Assembly (NCBI GenBank): GCA_013002305.1
Contig: JABDKG010000067.1
Coordinates: forward strand, 1 to 37,571
Source: Hellea sp.
GTDB lineage: Bacteria; Pseudomonadota; Alphaproteobacteria; Caulobacterales; Maricaulaceae
Reading direction: 5' to 3'
DNA: 37,571 bases
In this document: positions 1 to 7,440 of the stretch, one piece after another
Layout of the letters: each line of letters opens with the position of its first letter
Numbering within the stretch: position 1 is the first letter of the stretch
Position numbers and translations under genes: made by a program
The notes under the pieces: model-generated
Seen by the model: only the letters and a program-made list of their open reading frames with translations
Databases searched by the model: none
Told to the model about the DNA's origin: nothing

Positions 1-120
1 TTACATAGCCAAGCCAAGCTAAATGCGGTAGCAAGGCAGCTTAACGAGCGTCCCAGAAAGACCCTCGAATATCAAACACCGGCTGAGCGGTTCAGCCAAA
101 GTGTTGCAGCGACCCGTTGA
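1..120 (+). CDS. IS30-family transposase, C-terminal end (partial)
   Basis: The first 39 codons in frame 1 are open and end at TGA 118-120. The residues read LNERPRKTLEYQTPAERF near the end, which is the characteristic C-terminus of IS30-family DDE transposases (the N-RPRK-L-TPAE block just after the catalytic Glu helix). The start and the catalytic core lie to the left of the window, so intactness cannot be judged. The gene runs towards the ABC transporter. Confidence 0.85.
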   Translation, partial: LHSQAKLNAVARQLNERPRKTLEYQTPAERFSQSVAATR

Positions 121-131
121 ACCCGCACCCC
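1..131 (+). mobile_element. Right end of an IS30-family insertion sequence
   Basis: The transposase tail is followed within a few bases by GACCCGTTGAACCCGCACC (110-128), which overlaps the stop codon and looks like the terminal inverted repeat of IS30-type elements (a GCGGGTTCAA-containing end on the other strand). The left end is outside the window, so the exact boundary and any target duplication cannot be checked. Confidence 0.55.
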
Positions 132-144
132 ATAGGTGCCATCA

Positions 145-175
145 CCCCATACCCCCCATCCCCAAAATCACCCCC
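145..175 (-). other. Potential G-quadruplex (C-rich tract on + strand)
   Basis: The plus strand carries four C runs of 4, 6, 4 and 5 bases (145-148, 152-157, 160-163, 171-175) separated by 3, 2 and 7 bases. The minus strand therefore matches the canonical G-quadruplex pattern with short loops. It lies between the IS30 end and the ABC transporter start. A functional role is not shown by sequence alone. Confidence 0.5.
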
Positions 176-182
176 TTCCGCC

Positions 183-211
183 TTGACGCATCCTGCGCGT
201 ACCCCCACTTA
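183..211 (+). promoter_or_regulatory. Tentative promoter of the ATM1-type transporter
   Basis: TTGACG at 183-188 is a good alphaproteobacterial -35 element and is followed after 17 bp by CACTTA (206-211), a poor -10. The ATG at 219 would then start almost at the transcript 5' end (leaderless or nearly so), which fits the lack of a Shine-Dalgarno sequence in front of it. This is inference only. Confidence 0.25.
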
Positions 212-218
212 GGCGTTT

Positions 219-2045
219 ATGCCGCCGCGTTCCCGATATGACAGCCCGTCCGAGCAGAGCCTGGGCTATCAGCTGAAGAGCTTTTTCCGGCTGTGGCCTT
301 ATCTGTGGCCAAAGGGTAAGCCGAGCTATAAGCTGCGCACCTTTGCGGCGCTGGTCCTGACGATTGCCGGGCAGTTCATTCTGGTCGGCGCGCCGTTTTT
401 TCTCGGGCTGAGCGTTGACGCGGTCGGACAGGCCCAAGGCGTAAGCTCGGTATTTTCCAAGGCCGGACTGGTGATTGTCTTTTTGATATTGGGCTATGGC
501 GGCCTGCGCTTTTTGTCGGTCCTGATCAGCGAGGCGCGCGAATATTTGTTTACCCCGGTCGGGCAATTCGCCCAGCGCTCGGTCGCGACCGCGACCTTTG
601 CCCATTTGCATAAATTATCCCTGCGCTATCATCTCGAGAAACGCACGGGCGGTCTGTCGCGGGTGATCGAGCGCGGCATAAGATCAATCGATTTTCTGTT
701 CCGGTTTTTGCTGTTTAATATCGGGCCGACCTTGCTGCAGCTGGCGATCGCCGGCGTCGCCTTTTGGGTCGCCTATAGCTGGGAGTTTGCGCTGATCGCG
801 GTCGTGACCGTGCTGCTCTATATCTGGTTTACGGTGACGACGACCGAGTGGCGGCTGAAGTTCCGCCGCGATATGAACGCCAAGGATACGGACGCCAATG
901 CCAAGGCAATCGACAGTCTTTTGAATTACGAAACCGTCAAATATTTCTCCGCCGAGGATTTCGAAACCGGGCGCTATGACCGCTCGATGGAAGGCTATCA
1001 AAAGGCGGCGATCAAATCGCGCACCTCGCTCGCCACCGTCAATATCGGCCAGAGCTTTTTGATGAGCGCGGGCATTATCGCCATGATGGTGCTGGCGGCG
1101 CAATTTATTCTCGACGGCAAAATGACCATCGGCGCGATGACGACGATCACGCTGGTGATGATGCAGCTCTACCGCCCGCTCAATATTCTCGGCTTTGCCT
1201 ACCGCGAGATCAAACAGGCCCTGACCGATATGGAGAAGATGTTTGCACTGCTCGATCTCGAGCCCGAGGTCAAAGACAGAGACGGCGCGGAGAAAATTGG
1301 AAGCATTAAAGGCGCGATCACATTTGACGCGGTCGATTTTCACTATGAGGCGGACCGGCCGATCCTCAAAAATATCAGTTTCGAAATTGCGCCGGGACAG
1401 ACCGTCGCGGTGGTCGGCCCGACCGGCGCGGGCAAGTCGACCCTGTCGCGTATATTATTTCGTTTTTATGATATTTCCGGCGGCAGCGTCCGGGTGGATG
1501 GTCATGATATTCGCGATGTGACGCAAAAATCCCTGCGCGCTGTTATCGGGATCGTTCCGCAGGACACGGTGCTGTTTAACGATACGATCGGCTATAATAT
1601 CGCCTATGCCAATCCGGACGCGCCGCAAGAGGCGATCGAGGCGGTGGCGCGGGCCGCGCAAATTCACGACTTTATCTCGGGATTGCCGCAAGGCTATGAC
1701 ACACGTGTCGGCGAGCGCGGTCTCAAACTCTCCGGCGGGGAGAAACAGCGCGTCGCTATCGCCAGGGCGCTGCTCAAAGACCCGGCAATTCTAATATTGG
1801 ACGAGGCGACCTCGGCGCTGGACAGCGTGACGGAACATTCCATTCAGGACGCGCTCGACACCGCCGCCCATAACCGCACCACGCTCGTGATCGCGCACCG
1901 GCTCTCGACCATTGTCGGCGCAGATAAAATCATCACGATGGACGACGGCAAGATCGCCGAGATCGGCACCCACGCCGCGCTGCTCGCGAAATCCGGCCTC
2001 TATGCCGGTCTGTGGGAACAGCAGCAAGAGGCGGAGCGCGCGTGA
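219..2045 (+). CDS. ATM1-type ABC half-transporter (permease-ATPase)
   Basis: This 608-residue protein has an N-terminal six-helix exporter domain followed by one nucleotide-binding domain. The ATPase part shows Walker A GPTGAGKST near residue 400, the signature LSGGEKQR near 504 and Walker B ILILDEATSALD near 523, then the H-loop in VIAHRLST. The block ETVKYFSAEDFETGRYD in the membrane part is typical of the Atm1/ABCB7/HMT1 branch. Known members export glutathione-based sulphur or heavy-metal conjugates and support iron-sulphur biogenesis and metal tolerance; they work as homodimers in the inner membrane. No partner gene is needed and none is adjacent. The ATG at 219 has no clear ribosome binding site, so a slightly different start is possible. 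Confidence 0.93.
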   Translation: MPPRSRYDSPSEQSLGYQLKSFFRLWPYLWPKGKPSYKLRTFAALVLTIAGQFILVGAPFFLGLSVDAVGQAQGVSSVFSKAGLVIVFLILGYGGLRFLSVLISEAREYLFTPVGQFAQRSVATATFAHLHKLSLRYHLEKRTGGLSRVIERGIRSIDFLFRFLLFNIGPTLLQLAIAGVAFWVAYSWEFALIAVVTVLLYIWFTVTTTEWRLKFRRDMNAKDTDANAKAIDSLLNYETVKYFSAEDFETGRYDRSMEGYQKAAIKSRTSLATVNIGQSFLMSAGIIAMMVLAAQFILDGKMTIGAMTTITLVMMQLYRPLNILGFAYREIKQALTDMEKMFALLDLEPEVKDRDGAEKIGSIKGAITFDAVDFHYEADRPILKNISFEIAPGQTVAVVGPTGAGKSTLSRILFRFYDISGGSVRVDGHDIRDVTQKSLRAVIGIVPQDTVLFNDTIGYNIAYANPDAPQEAIEAVARAAQIHDFISGLPQGYDTRVGERGLKLSGGEKQRVAIARALLKDPAILILDEATSALDSVTEHSIQDALDTAAHNRTTLVIAHRLSTIVGADKIITMDDGKIAEIGTHAALLAKSGLYAGLWEQQQEAERA

Positions 2046-2076
2046 AAAAACCCGGATCTCGCAAGCGAGATCCGGG
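2045..2076 (-). terminator. Rho-independent terminator of the TonB-receptor pseudogene
   Basis: A perfect 12-bp inverted repeat (CCCGGATCTCGC at 2051-2062 with its complement at 2065-2076) is followed on the minus strand by six T residues. It ends transcription arriving from the minus-strand receptor pseudogene and lies directly behind the plus-strand transporter stop, so it may also slow transcription from that side, although no U tract follows in that direction. Confidence 0.85.
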
Positions 2077-2104
2077 CCATTCCTCCCCTGGAATTTCTTT
2101 TCGT

Positions 2105-2644
2105 CTATTTCCAATTTCCGGACAGGGCGACGCCGAAGACGCGCGGCTCGTTGACGAAACCGGTGAGGTTATTAAAGTCAATCGCGCCTTTGATATTTTC
2201 CGCATTGGTGATGTTGCGGGCAAAGACAGAGACCGTATATTTGTCACCCGGTGAGCGGTAGCCGACAAAAATCGGATTGGCTTTGAGAAGGACATTTTCC
2301 TGCACGACATCGTCAATGATGATCGAGACGGGCTGCGAGGCCGCAAGATCAAAATCGACATTGCCAAGACCGCGAATATAAAAACGCGGCGCGTTACGTC
2401 CGTTTGAGCTTTCAGCATAAACGCCCGGAACGCGGGCCGCGATGGCGAGAATGTCTTCACCGCCGAGCTGAATGTCCTGAAACTCGTCGCCGCTAATGGT
2501 TGAGACAGAGATCGGAACCTCTTAAATGTTTTCGCTGCGCTTTTGCGCCGTGACGATGACCTCATCGATTTGGGCAGCGGCCGGCACGGCAATGAGGAAA
2601 GGGGAGACCAGCGCTGTGAAAACAGCGAGACGGGATTTTAACAT
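2105..2644 (-). pseudogene. TonB-dependent outer-membrane receptor, broken (nonsense plus internal deletion)
   Basis: Read from ATG 2644, the product begins with a signal peptide (MLKSRLAVFTALV...AAAQ) and the typical start of TonB-dependent receptors, DEVIVTAQKRSENI. Codon 41 is TAA where relatives normally carry Gln (SENIQEVPISVS). The frame then continues through the plug domain (ILAIAARVPGVYAESSNGR, FYIRGLG, SIIIDDVVQENV) and jumps near residue 120 to the last barrel strands (YTVSVFARNITNAENI ... FGVALSGNWK, stop at 2105). Only 179 codons remain of an expected 700 or more, all in one frame. It lies 146 bp downstream of ribokinase and nucleoside hydrolase genes, so it may once have imported a nucleoside or sugar; that is inference. 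Confidence 0.9.
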
Positions 2645-2790
2645 GGGATTGCTCCAAATGGGGATTGTTTGGGGGTGTCGGCACTTATGCGTTGCATGGC
2701 GCGCCCATACTAAATTTCGGACCAAAGGTCGATAAAAAGCAGCGCCGACTCGTCAGATTTTTGCCGGACTATGGCATATTTACAACAGGG

Positions 2791-3636
2791 CTAGCGATTG
2801 ACGGTCGCAACCATTTCCCGGCTTGGACAGGACGCTTGAGCGCCGAGACGCGTGGTCGCCAATGCGCCGACCGTGCAGGCAAAATTAAGCGCCTGTGACG
2901 GAGATTGCCCTTCGATCAGGGCCAGAGTGAGCGCGGCGGCGAAACTGTCACCGGCGCCGGTCGTATCGACGACATGGACGGCGGGCGGCCTGTCCTGCAC
3001 CAAGAGATCCCCCTCTCTGAACAGGTTTGCACCCTTTGCGCCAAATGTGACAGCCATCAGCCCGTGATAATGATCCAGCGCCTGACCGTAAGCTTCATAT
3101 TCGCTCTCATTGAGGATCAAGAGATCAATATGGGGCAGGAAAGGCGAGAGATCCTCAATCACCGGAGACGCGTTGAGACAGGTCAGTCCGTCAAAGGATT
3201 TAACCGCCGCCAGCACCGTCTCTTGCGGGATTTCAAATTGGGTCACGAGCGCGTCCGCCTCTATCGGCGTCAGATCATCCGGCATGAACGCGCCATTGGC
3301 GCCGGCGGCGACGGCGATCTGATTTTCGCCGTGATCATCGACATTGATGAAGGCCAGCCCGGTATGGGCGTCTTTGTGGATGAGGCTTGAGAGATCGACA
3401 CCGGCTTCTTTGAGATTTGTCAGGGCCTGAGCGGCGAAACTATCGGATCCGACAGCGGCGCGTAGCTCGACCTCGGAGCCGAGCCGCCGCGCTGCCAGCG
3501 CTATGTTCGCGCCCTTGCCGCCGGGCTGCGACTCGTACGATCCGCCGCCAATCGTCTCGCCCGCTTTGGGGAGCGTTGCTGTCTTGATAATGAGGTCGAG
3601 ATTGACCGAGCCGAGAACGCAGATCTTAGGAGCCAT
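2791..3636 (-). CDS. rbsK: Ribokinase-like PfkB-family sugar kinase
   Basis: This 281-residue protein has the two PfkB signatures: the N-terminal PGGKGANIALAARRLG block and the C-terminal DTTGAGDSFAAAL block with the catalytic Asp and anion hole. The start GSVNLDLII with PKAGETIGG is typical of ribokinases, which phosphorylate ribose to ribose 5-phosphate in the cytoplasm. Its ATG overlaps the 3' end of the upstream nucleoside hydrolase by 11 bp, which indicates translational coupling. Together the two enzymes would turn nucleosides into base plus ribose 5-phosphate. A related kinase specificity (for example adenosine or deoxyribose) cannot be excluded. Confidence 0.85.
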   Translation of the reverse strand: MAPKICVLGSVNLDLIIKTATLPKAGETIGGGSYESQPGGKGANIALAARRLGSEVELRAAVGSDSFAAQALTNLKEAGVDLSSLIHKDAHTGLAFINVDDHGENQIAVAAGANGAFMPDDLTPIEADALVTQFEIPQETVLAAVKSFDGLTCLNASPVIEDLSPFLPHIDLLILNESEYEAYGQALDHYHGLMAVTFGAKGANLFREGDLLVQDRPPAVHVVDTTGAGDSFAAALTLALIEGQSPSQALNFACTVGALATTRLGAQASCPSREMVATVNR

Positions 3637-4573
3637 AGAGTTTCAGCCTGTCTATCAGAAGATCAAAAAACATATCCCGGTCGGCCTCATATGCCCATAG
3701 GCTGTTTTTGGGCAGCTCGGTCCGGTTCCAGAAATCAACGGCTGTGTGTCCGCGGGTCAGCTCGGCGTCCACCTCGACCTGTATGTTGCAGGCTTTGAGC
3801 TTGAATATTTCGGGCTTGAGCAAGTAGGCCATAGTGCAGGGATCATGCAGCGGCGCGACCTGATCATTAAAACGCGCCGTGTCGGTGCGCTCATAGCTTT
3901 TAAGAATGCCGAGCGCAGCCTTGGCGACCGGGTTATCAATCGCCTCTATACGCTCAATCACATCGGCTCCGGTCAGGACCTGATAGGTGACATCCAGACC
4001 GAAGACGATCTTTGGCGCGGCGCAGTCAAACACGATTTGCGCGGCGTGCGGATCTACATAAATGTTAAACTCGGCTGAAGGGGTCATATTCCCGCCTTCT
4101 CGAAACGCCCCGCCCATCAGCACAATCTCTTTGATCGCGCCGACAATGTTGGGGACTTTTTGCAGGGCGCGGGCAATATTTGTCATTGGACCGGTCACGA
4201 CCAGCGTGATCGATTTTTCATTCGCCGCCGATAGCGCCTCGACAATAAAGTCAGAGGCTTCCATCGAGACGATCGGAAGGGCGGGTTCGAAAATCTCAAT
4301 CCCGTCAAGCCCTTCTTTGCCGTGAATAAATTCGGCAGTCGCCAGCGGCAATTTGAGCGGCTTGGATGCGCCCGCAAATATCATGGCGCGCTCATATCCG
4401 GTGAGCTCGCAAATCAGCCGGGCATTGCGGGTGACTTTTTTCAGTCCGACATTTCCGGCCACTGTCGTAATGCCGAGAATATCAAATTCATCCCCGGCCA
4501 GCGCCATAATGAGATTGATCGCATCGTCCTGTCCCGGATCGCAATCAATAATGAGTTTGGGCTTATCGCTCAT
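3626..4573 (-). CDS. Inosine-uridine-preferring nucleoside hydrolase family protein
   Basis: The 315-residue protein opens with the calcium-binding and catalytic motif DCDPGQDDA near residues 10-18, diagnostic for the IunH/RihA fold. Later blocks such as VTGPMTNIARAL, EIVLMGGAF and the PSAEFNIYVDPHAA segment also match this family. Such enzymes hydrolyse the N-glycosidic bond of ribonucleosides to release base and ribose. Its start codon overlaps the PadR stop by 4 bp (ATGA), and its end overlaps the ribokinase start, so the three genes form one tightly coupled operon. Substrate preference cannot be read from the sequence. Confidence 0.92.
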   Translation of the reverse strand: MSDKPKLIIDCDPGQDDAINLIMALAGDEFDILGITTVAGNVGLKKVTRNARLICELTGYERAMIFAGASKPLKLPLATAEFIHGKEGLDGIEIFEPALPIVSMEASDFIVEALSAANEKSITLVVTGPMTNIARALQKVPNIVGAIKEIVLMGGAFREGGNMTPSAEFNIYVDPHAAQIVFDCAAPKIVFGLDVTYQVLTGADVIERIEAIDNPVAKAALGILKSYERTDTARFNDQVAPLHDPCTMAYLLKPEIFKLKACNIQVEVDAELTRGHTAVDFWNRTELPKNSLWAYEADRDMFFDLLIDRLKLYGS

Positions 4574-5103
4574 AGATCGCTAAGCTTTTCCATGAGTGTG
4601 TTCAGATTATGAATACTGGTTTGCTCGGATTCAATCCCCATCTCCAGAACAAATAACTTGCCGATCTGATTTCTGTTGAGTTTCTTGCCATCATAAAACC
4701 GCTCTTTAATCTTATGATATTGCGAGAGCTTGGATTTATGCTGATCGATCCGGACGGTGAGCTGATCTTTAAGCGCGTCAATATCCATATATTCCAGTGC
4801 GTAAAATTTCGCCATTAGCTCGTCTTTAAAGGACGGCATTCGGTTGGGTTTTCGGGACCAGAGATTGAGCGCCTTTTTCCCGTCCTTGGTGATCGTATGG
4901 ACAATCCGGTTGGGTTTGCCGGACTGGCTGATTTCGCGGCTTTCGACCAGGCCCTTGTCGCGCAATTTCCCGAGCTCGCGATAAATCTGTTGATGGGAGG
5001 CGCGCCAGAAAAATCCGATCGAGGCATCAAAGTTTTTCGCCAGATCATAGCCGCTCATGGGGCGGTCCGTCAGACAGACAAGTATCGCTTCGGCAAGTGC
5101 CAT
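4570..5103 (-). CDS. PadR-family transcriptional regulator
   Basis: This 177-residue protein has the PadR winged-helix N-terminus (ILVCLTDRPMSGYDLAK, then QQIYRELGKLRDKGLVE and a PNRIVHTITKDGKKAL wing), followed by an alpha-helical C-terminal dimerisation domain of the Vir_act_alpha_C type. The start at 5103 is preceded by GTGAGGG, a good ribosome binding site. It is first in the operon with nucleoside hydrolase and ribokinase and divergent from the short-chain dehydrogenase gene. PadR proteins usually repress their own and neighbouring operons and release DNA on binding small aromatic or lipophilic ligands. The palindrome at 5121-5138 is the likely operator. Confidence 0.9.
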   Translation of the reverse strand: MALAEAILVCLTDRPMSGYDLAKNFDASIGFFWRASHQQIYRELGKLRDKGLVESREISQSGKPNRIVHTITKDGKKALNLWSRKPNRMPSFKDELMAKFYALEYMDIDALKDQLTVRIDQHKSKLSQYHKIKERFYDGKKLNRNQIGKLFVLEMGIESEQTSIHNLNTLMEKLSDL

Positions 5104-5120
5104 ATTCCCTCACTTGTATC

Positions 5121-5138
5121 TATGCAATTCTGTGCATA
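5121..5138. promoter_or_regulatory. Probable PadR operator palindrome
   Basis: The divergent intergenic region holds TATGCA-N6-TGCATA (arms 5121-5126 and 5133-5138), a perfect 6-bp inverted repeat with a 6-bp spacer. PadR-family operators are often ATGCAT-like palindromes of this sort. The site lies 18 bp upstream of the padR start and 30 bp upstream of the dehydrogenase start and could control both. A closely similar site occurs at 27991-28010. Confidence 0.6.
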
Positions 5139-5168
5139 TAAGTTCGCCTCACCATAAAAAGGTTCAGC

Positions 5169-6041
5169 ATGTCACTTCAAGGAAAAACTATTTTCATGTC
5201 CGGCGGGTCTCGCGGTATCGGACTGGCCATTGCCATTCGCGCCGCTCAGGACGGCGCCAATGTTGCGATCGCCGCTAAAACGGCCGAACCGCACCCGAAA
5301 CTGCCGGGGACGATCTACACCGCGGCCGAAGATATTGAAAAGGCCGGCGGCAAGGCGCTACCGCTGGTGTGTGACATTCGCGATGACGCGCGGGTCGCAG
5401 AATGCATTACCGAAACGGCCGAAAAATTTGGCGGCATTGATATTTGCGTCAATAATGCCAGCGCCGTGTCGATGACCAATACGGAGACCACCTCGATGAA
5501 GCGCTACGACCTGATGAACCAGGTCAATGCGCGCGGGACATTTTTGCTGTCCAAACTCTGCCTGTCGCACCTGAAAAAGGCCGATAATCCGCATATCCTC
5601 AATCTTGCCCCGCCGCTCGATATGAGCGCGAAATGGTTCAAAAACCACACGGCCTATACGATGGCGAAATATGGTATGAGCATGTGTACGCTCGGCATGG
5701 CGGAAGAGTTCAGGAGTGACGGCATCGCGGTAAACTCGCTTTGGCCTTTGACCGCCATCGATACGGCGGCTGTCAGAAATGTGCTCGGCGGAGATACGGT
5801 CGCCAAGATGAGCCGGACGCCGGAGATTTTATCCGACGCCGCCCATATCATTTTGACCAAAAACGCCAAAGAATTTACGGGCCAATTTGTGGTCGATGAA
5901 ATTTTGCTGCGCGAACAAGGCGTGACGGATTTTTCAAAATATGCGCCCGGATATGACGGCCCGCTTGCCGGGGATTTTTTCGTTCCGGACGAGATTTTCG
6001 ACTCCGTCCCGACAAACCTGTTTCGAATGCCGGGCTATTAA
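5169..6041 (+). CDS. HSDL2-like short-chain dehydrogenase/reductase
   Basis: The 290-residue protein carries the Rossmann cofactor motif SGGSRGIG at 11-18, the NNAS motif near 97, and the catalytic Tyr163 and Lys167 (YxxxK). The stretch with AAKTAEPHPKLPGTIYTAAEDIEKAGG is typical of the hydroxysteroid dehydrogenase-like 2 (HSDL2) group, which keeps an SDR domain and is linked to fatty-acid or steroid metabolism. AAGG precedes the ATG. It faces the PadR operon and leads a plus-strand group with a DUF1330 protein and a dienoyl-CoA isomerase, which supports a role with acyl-CoA or lipid substrates. The substrate is unknown. Confidence 0.88.
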   Translation: MSLQGKTIFMSGGSRGIGLAIAIRAAQDGANVAIAAKTAEPHPKLPGTIYTAAEDIEKAGGKALPLVCDIRDDARVAECITETAEKFGGIDICVNNASAVSMTNTETTSMKRYDLMNQVNARGTFLLSKLCLSHLKKADNPHILNLAPPLDMSAKWFKNHTAYTMAKYGMSMCTLGMAEEFRSDGIAVNSLWPLTAIDTAAVRNVLGGDTVAKMSRTPEILSDAAHIILTKNAKEFTGQFVVDEILLREQGVTDFSKYAPGYDGPLAGDFFVPDEIFDSVPTNLFRMPGY

Positions 6042-6058
6042 GAGATGAAAATGAATTT

Positions 6059-6174
6059 CCGCTCATACCGCCGAAGGGCGGTATCCACGCTTGCTTTTAA
6101 GTTTGGGAACGATCGTTTAAACACTATGCTCACCGCGCGTCAGGCGTGGATCCCGCTCTGCAGCGGGAAGAGCG
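6059..6174. repeat. REPIN/MITE-like element, copy 1 (116 bp)
   Basis: The interval starts with CCGCTCATACCG and ends with AGCGGGAAGAGCG, and contains two hairpins (around 6067-6084 and 6152-6167) in inverted orientation. Between them the pieces TATCCACGC and GCGTGGAT are complementary, so the whole element can fold as one long interrupted palindrome. The same architecture, with near-identical arms and length, recurs at 36256-36372. It lies between the dehydrogenase stop and the DUF1330 gene and may supply part of that gene's leader. Confidence 0.75.
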
Positions 6175-6189
6175 ATGAAAGATAATACT

Positions 6190-6600
6190 ATGCCCACCCT
6201 CAACGCACTCGATCCGACCCCCGAGCAGATCAAAGAATTCCTATCACATGAAAAAGCGGGAGAACCTGTTTTCATGCTCAACCTTTTAAAGTTCAAAGAC
6301 AGAGCGACCTACAAAGACGGCGAAGATATTTCCGGCCGCGAAGCCTATGGCCGCTACGCGAAAGGATTTGCAAAGATCAATGGCGACCAGACCGAGACCA
6401 TATTTGGCGGTAATGCCAATGCGTTTCTGATTGGAGAAGGGCAGGGCGAATGGGACGCCGTCGCGATTGTTAAATATGATAGCGCCCAGGCGATGTTCGA
6501 CGCGGTCAGCTCAGACGCTTATCGCAAAATCCATAAACACCGCCGCGCCGGTCTGGCCGGGCAGCTGCTGATCAGCTGCGATAATGAAAAAGTATTTTAG
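6190..6600 (+). CDS. DUF1330-domain protein
   Basis: The protein (136 residues from ATG 6190; an ATG at 6175 would add five) shows the short ferredoxin-like fold of the DUF1330/EthD-like group: VFMLNLLKFKDRA early, GREAYGRYAKGFAKI, a central WDAVAIVKYDSAQAMFDAVSSDAYRKI block and a C-terminal HRRAGL segment. The function of this family is unknown; dimeric alpha-beta barrels of this kind sometimes act on or bind small hydrophobic molecules. It ends 9 bp before the isomerase gene, so the two are probably co-transcribed. I prefer 6190 because the similarity to relatives starts at MPTLNALDPTPEQ. Confidence 0.8.
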   Translation: MPTLNALDPTPEQIKEFLSHEKAGEPVFMLNLLKFKDRATYKDGEDISGREAYGRYAKGFAKINGDQTETIFGGNANAFLIGEGQGEWDAVAIVKYDSAQAMFDAVSSDAYRKIHKHRRAGLAGQLLISCDNEKVF

Positions 6601-6609
6601 GAGCCTGCG

Positions 6610-7440
6610 ATGAACTATGAATGTTTTGAAGTTTCGATCGAAAATCAGGTCGCCCATATTGTGCTGTCGCGGCCCGAGAAGCGCAACGCGATGAACCTGT
6701 CCTTCTGGAACGATATTCAGGCGATAGTCGAAGATATAGACGATAATGCCAAAGCGCGCGCGATTGTCATCTCGTCAACAGGCCCGATATTTTGCGCCGG
6801 GATTGACCTGTCCATGCTCTCGGCGGTCAATGGCCACGGCGATAAAAACAAGGGCGATTACGGCCCGGCCTTTTACGATACGGTCACGCGCCTGCAGGAT
6901 AATCTCAGCGCGCTTGAAAAGTGCCGCGTGCCGGTGATCGTTGCCATACAAGGCGGCTGTATCGGCGGCGGTGTTGATCTGGTGACTGCGGCGGATATTC
7001 GTCTTGGCACTAAAGACAGCTATATCTGTATCCAGGAAATTAATGTCGGCATGACCGCCGATGTCGGGACCTTCCCGCGCATCCTCAATCACATGCCCGA
7101 AGGTATCGTTAAAGAGCTTGCTTATACCGGCCGTAAAATGGGTTCGGATGAGCTTGAAAAACACGGCTTTTATAATTCGGTCCACGACACGCAAGAAGAG
7201 GCCGTTCAGGCCGCGCTCGACATGGCCGCCGAGATCGCGACCAAAGCGCCGCTCGCCGTCTATGGCTGTAAACGTATCATCACCTATGCCCGCGATCACA
7301 GCACCGCCGACACGCTCGATCAGATCGGCGTCTGGAATATGTCCATGCTGGTTCCCAATGAGATGATGGAAGCGATGCAGGCAAAGATGCAAAAACGCGA
7401 CGGGAAGTATTTGGATTTGCCGAAACGGAAGAAAGGGTAG
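6610..7440 (+). CDS. Enoyl-CoA hydratase/isomerase family, delta3,5-delta2,4-dienoyl-CoA isomerase type
   Basis: This 276-residue crotonase-fold protein has the oxyanion-hole segments FCAGIDL (61-67) and GGCIGGGVDL (115-124). The three acidic residues used by mitochondrial ECH1-type dienoyl-CoA isomerases are present with the same spacing: Asp123, Glu143 (QEINVG) and Asp151 (ADVGTFPR). This points to shifting double bonds during beta-oxidation of unsaturated acids with odd-numbered double bonds rather than to hydratase activity. GGAG precedes the ATG and the gene follows the DUF1330 gene closely. The partner dehydrogenase upstream fits acyl-CoA catabolism. Confidence 0.87.
   Translation: MNYECFEVSIENQVAHIVLSRPEKRNAMNLSFWNDIQAIVEDIDDNAKARAIVISSTGPIFCAGIDLSMLSAVNGHGDKNKGDYGPAFYDTVTRLQDNLSALEKCRVPVIVAIQGGCIGGGVDLVTAADIRLGTKDSYICIQEINVGMTADVGTFPRILNHMPEGIVKELAYTGRKMGSDELEKHGFYNSVHDTQEEAVQAALDMAAEIATKAPLAVYGCKRIITYARDHSTADTLDQIGVWNMSMLVPNEMMEAMQAKMQKRDGKYLDLPKRKKG

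Noticed and set aside
684-1343. Long minus-strand open frame inside the ATM1 gene
   Set aside because: Its residues are mirror products of the coding strand with no family resemblance, and the plus-strand gene has all ABC motifs.
1933-2592. 219-codon minus-strand frame covering the ABC end and TonB remnant
   Set aside because: The TonB-receptor residues appear in a different frame (2105-2644); this one is Arg/Ser-rich and crosses a perfect terminator.
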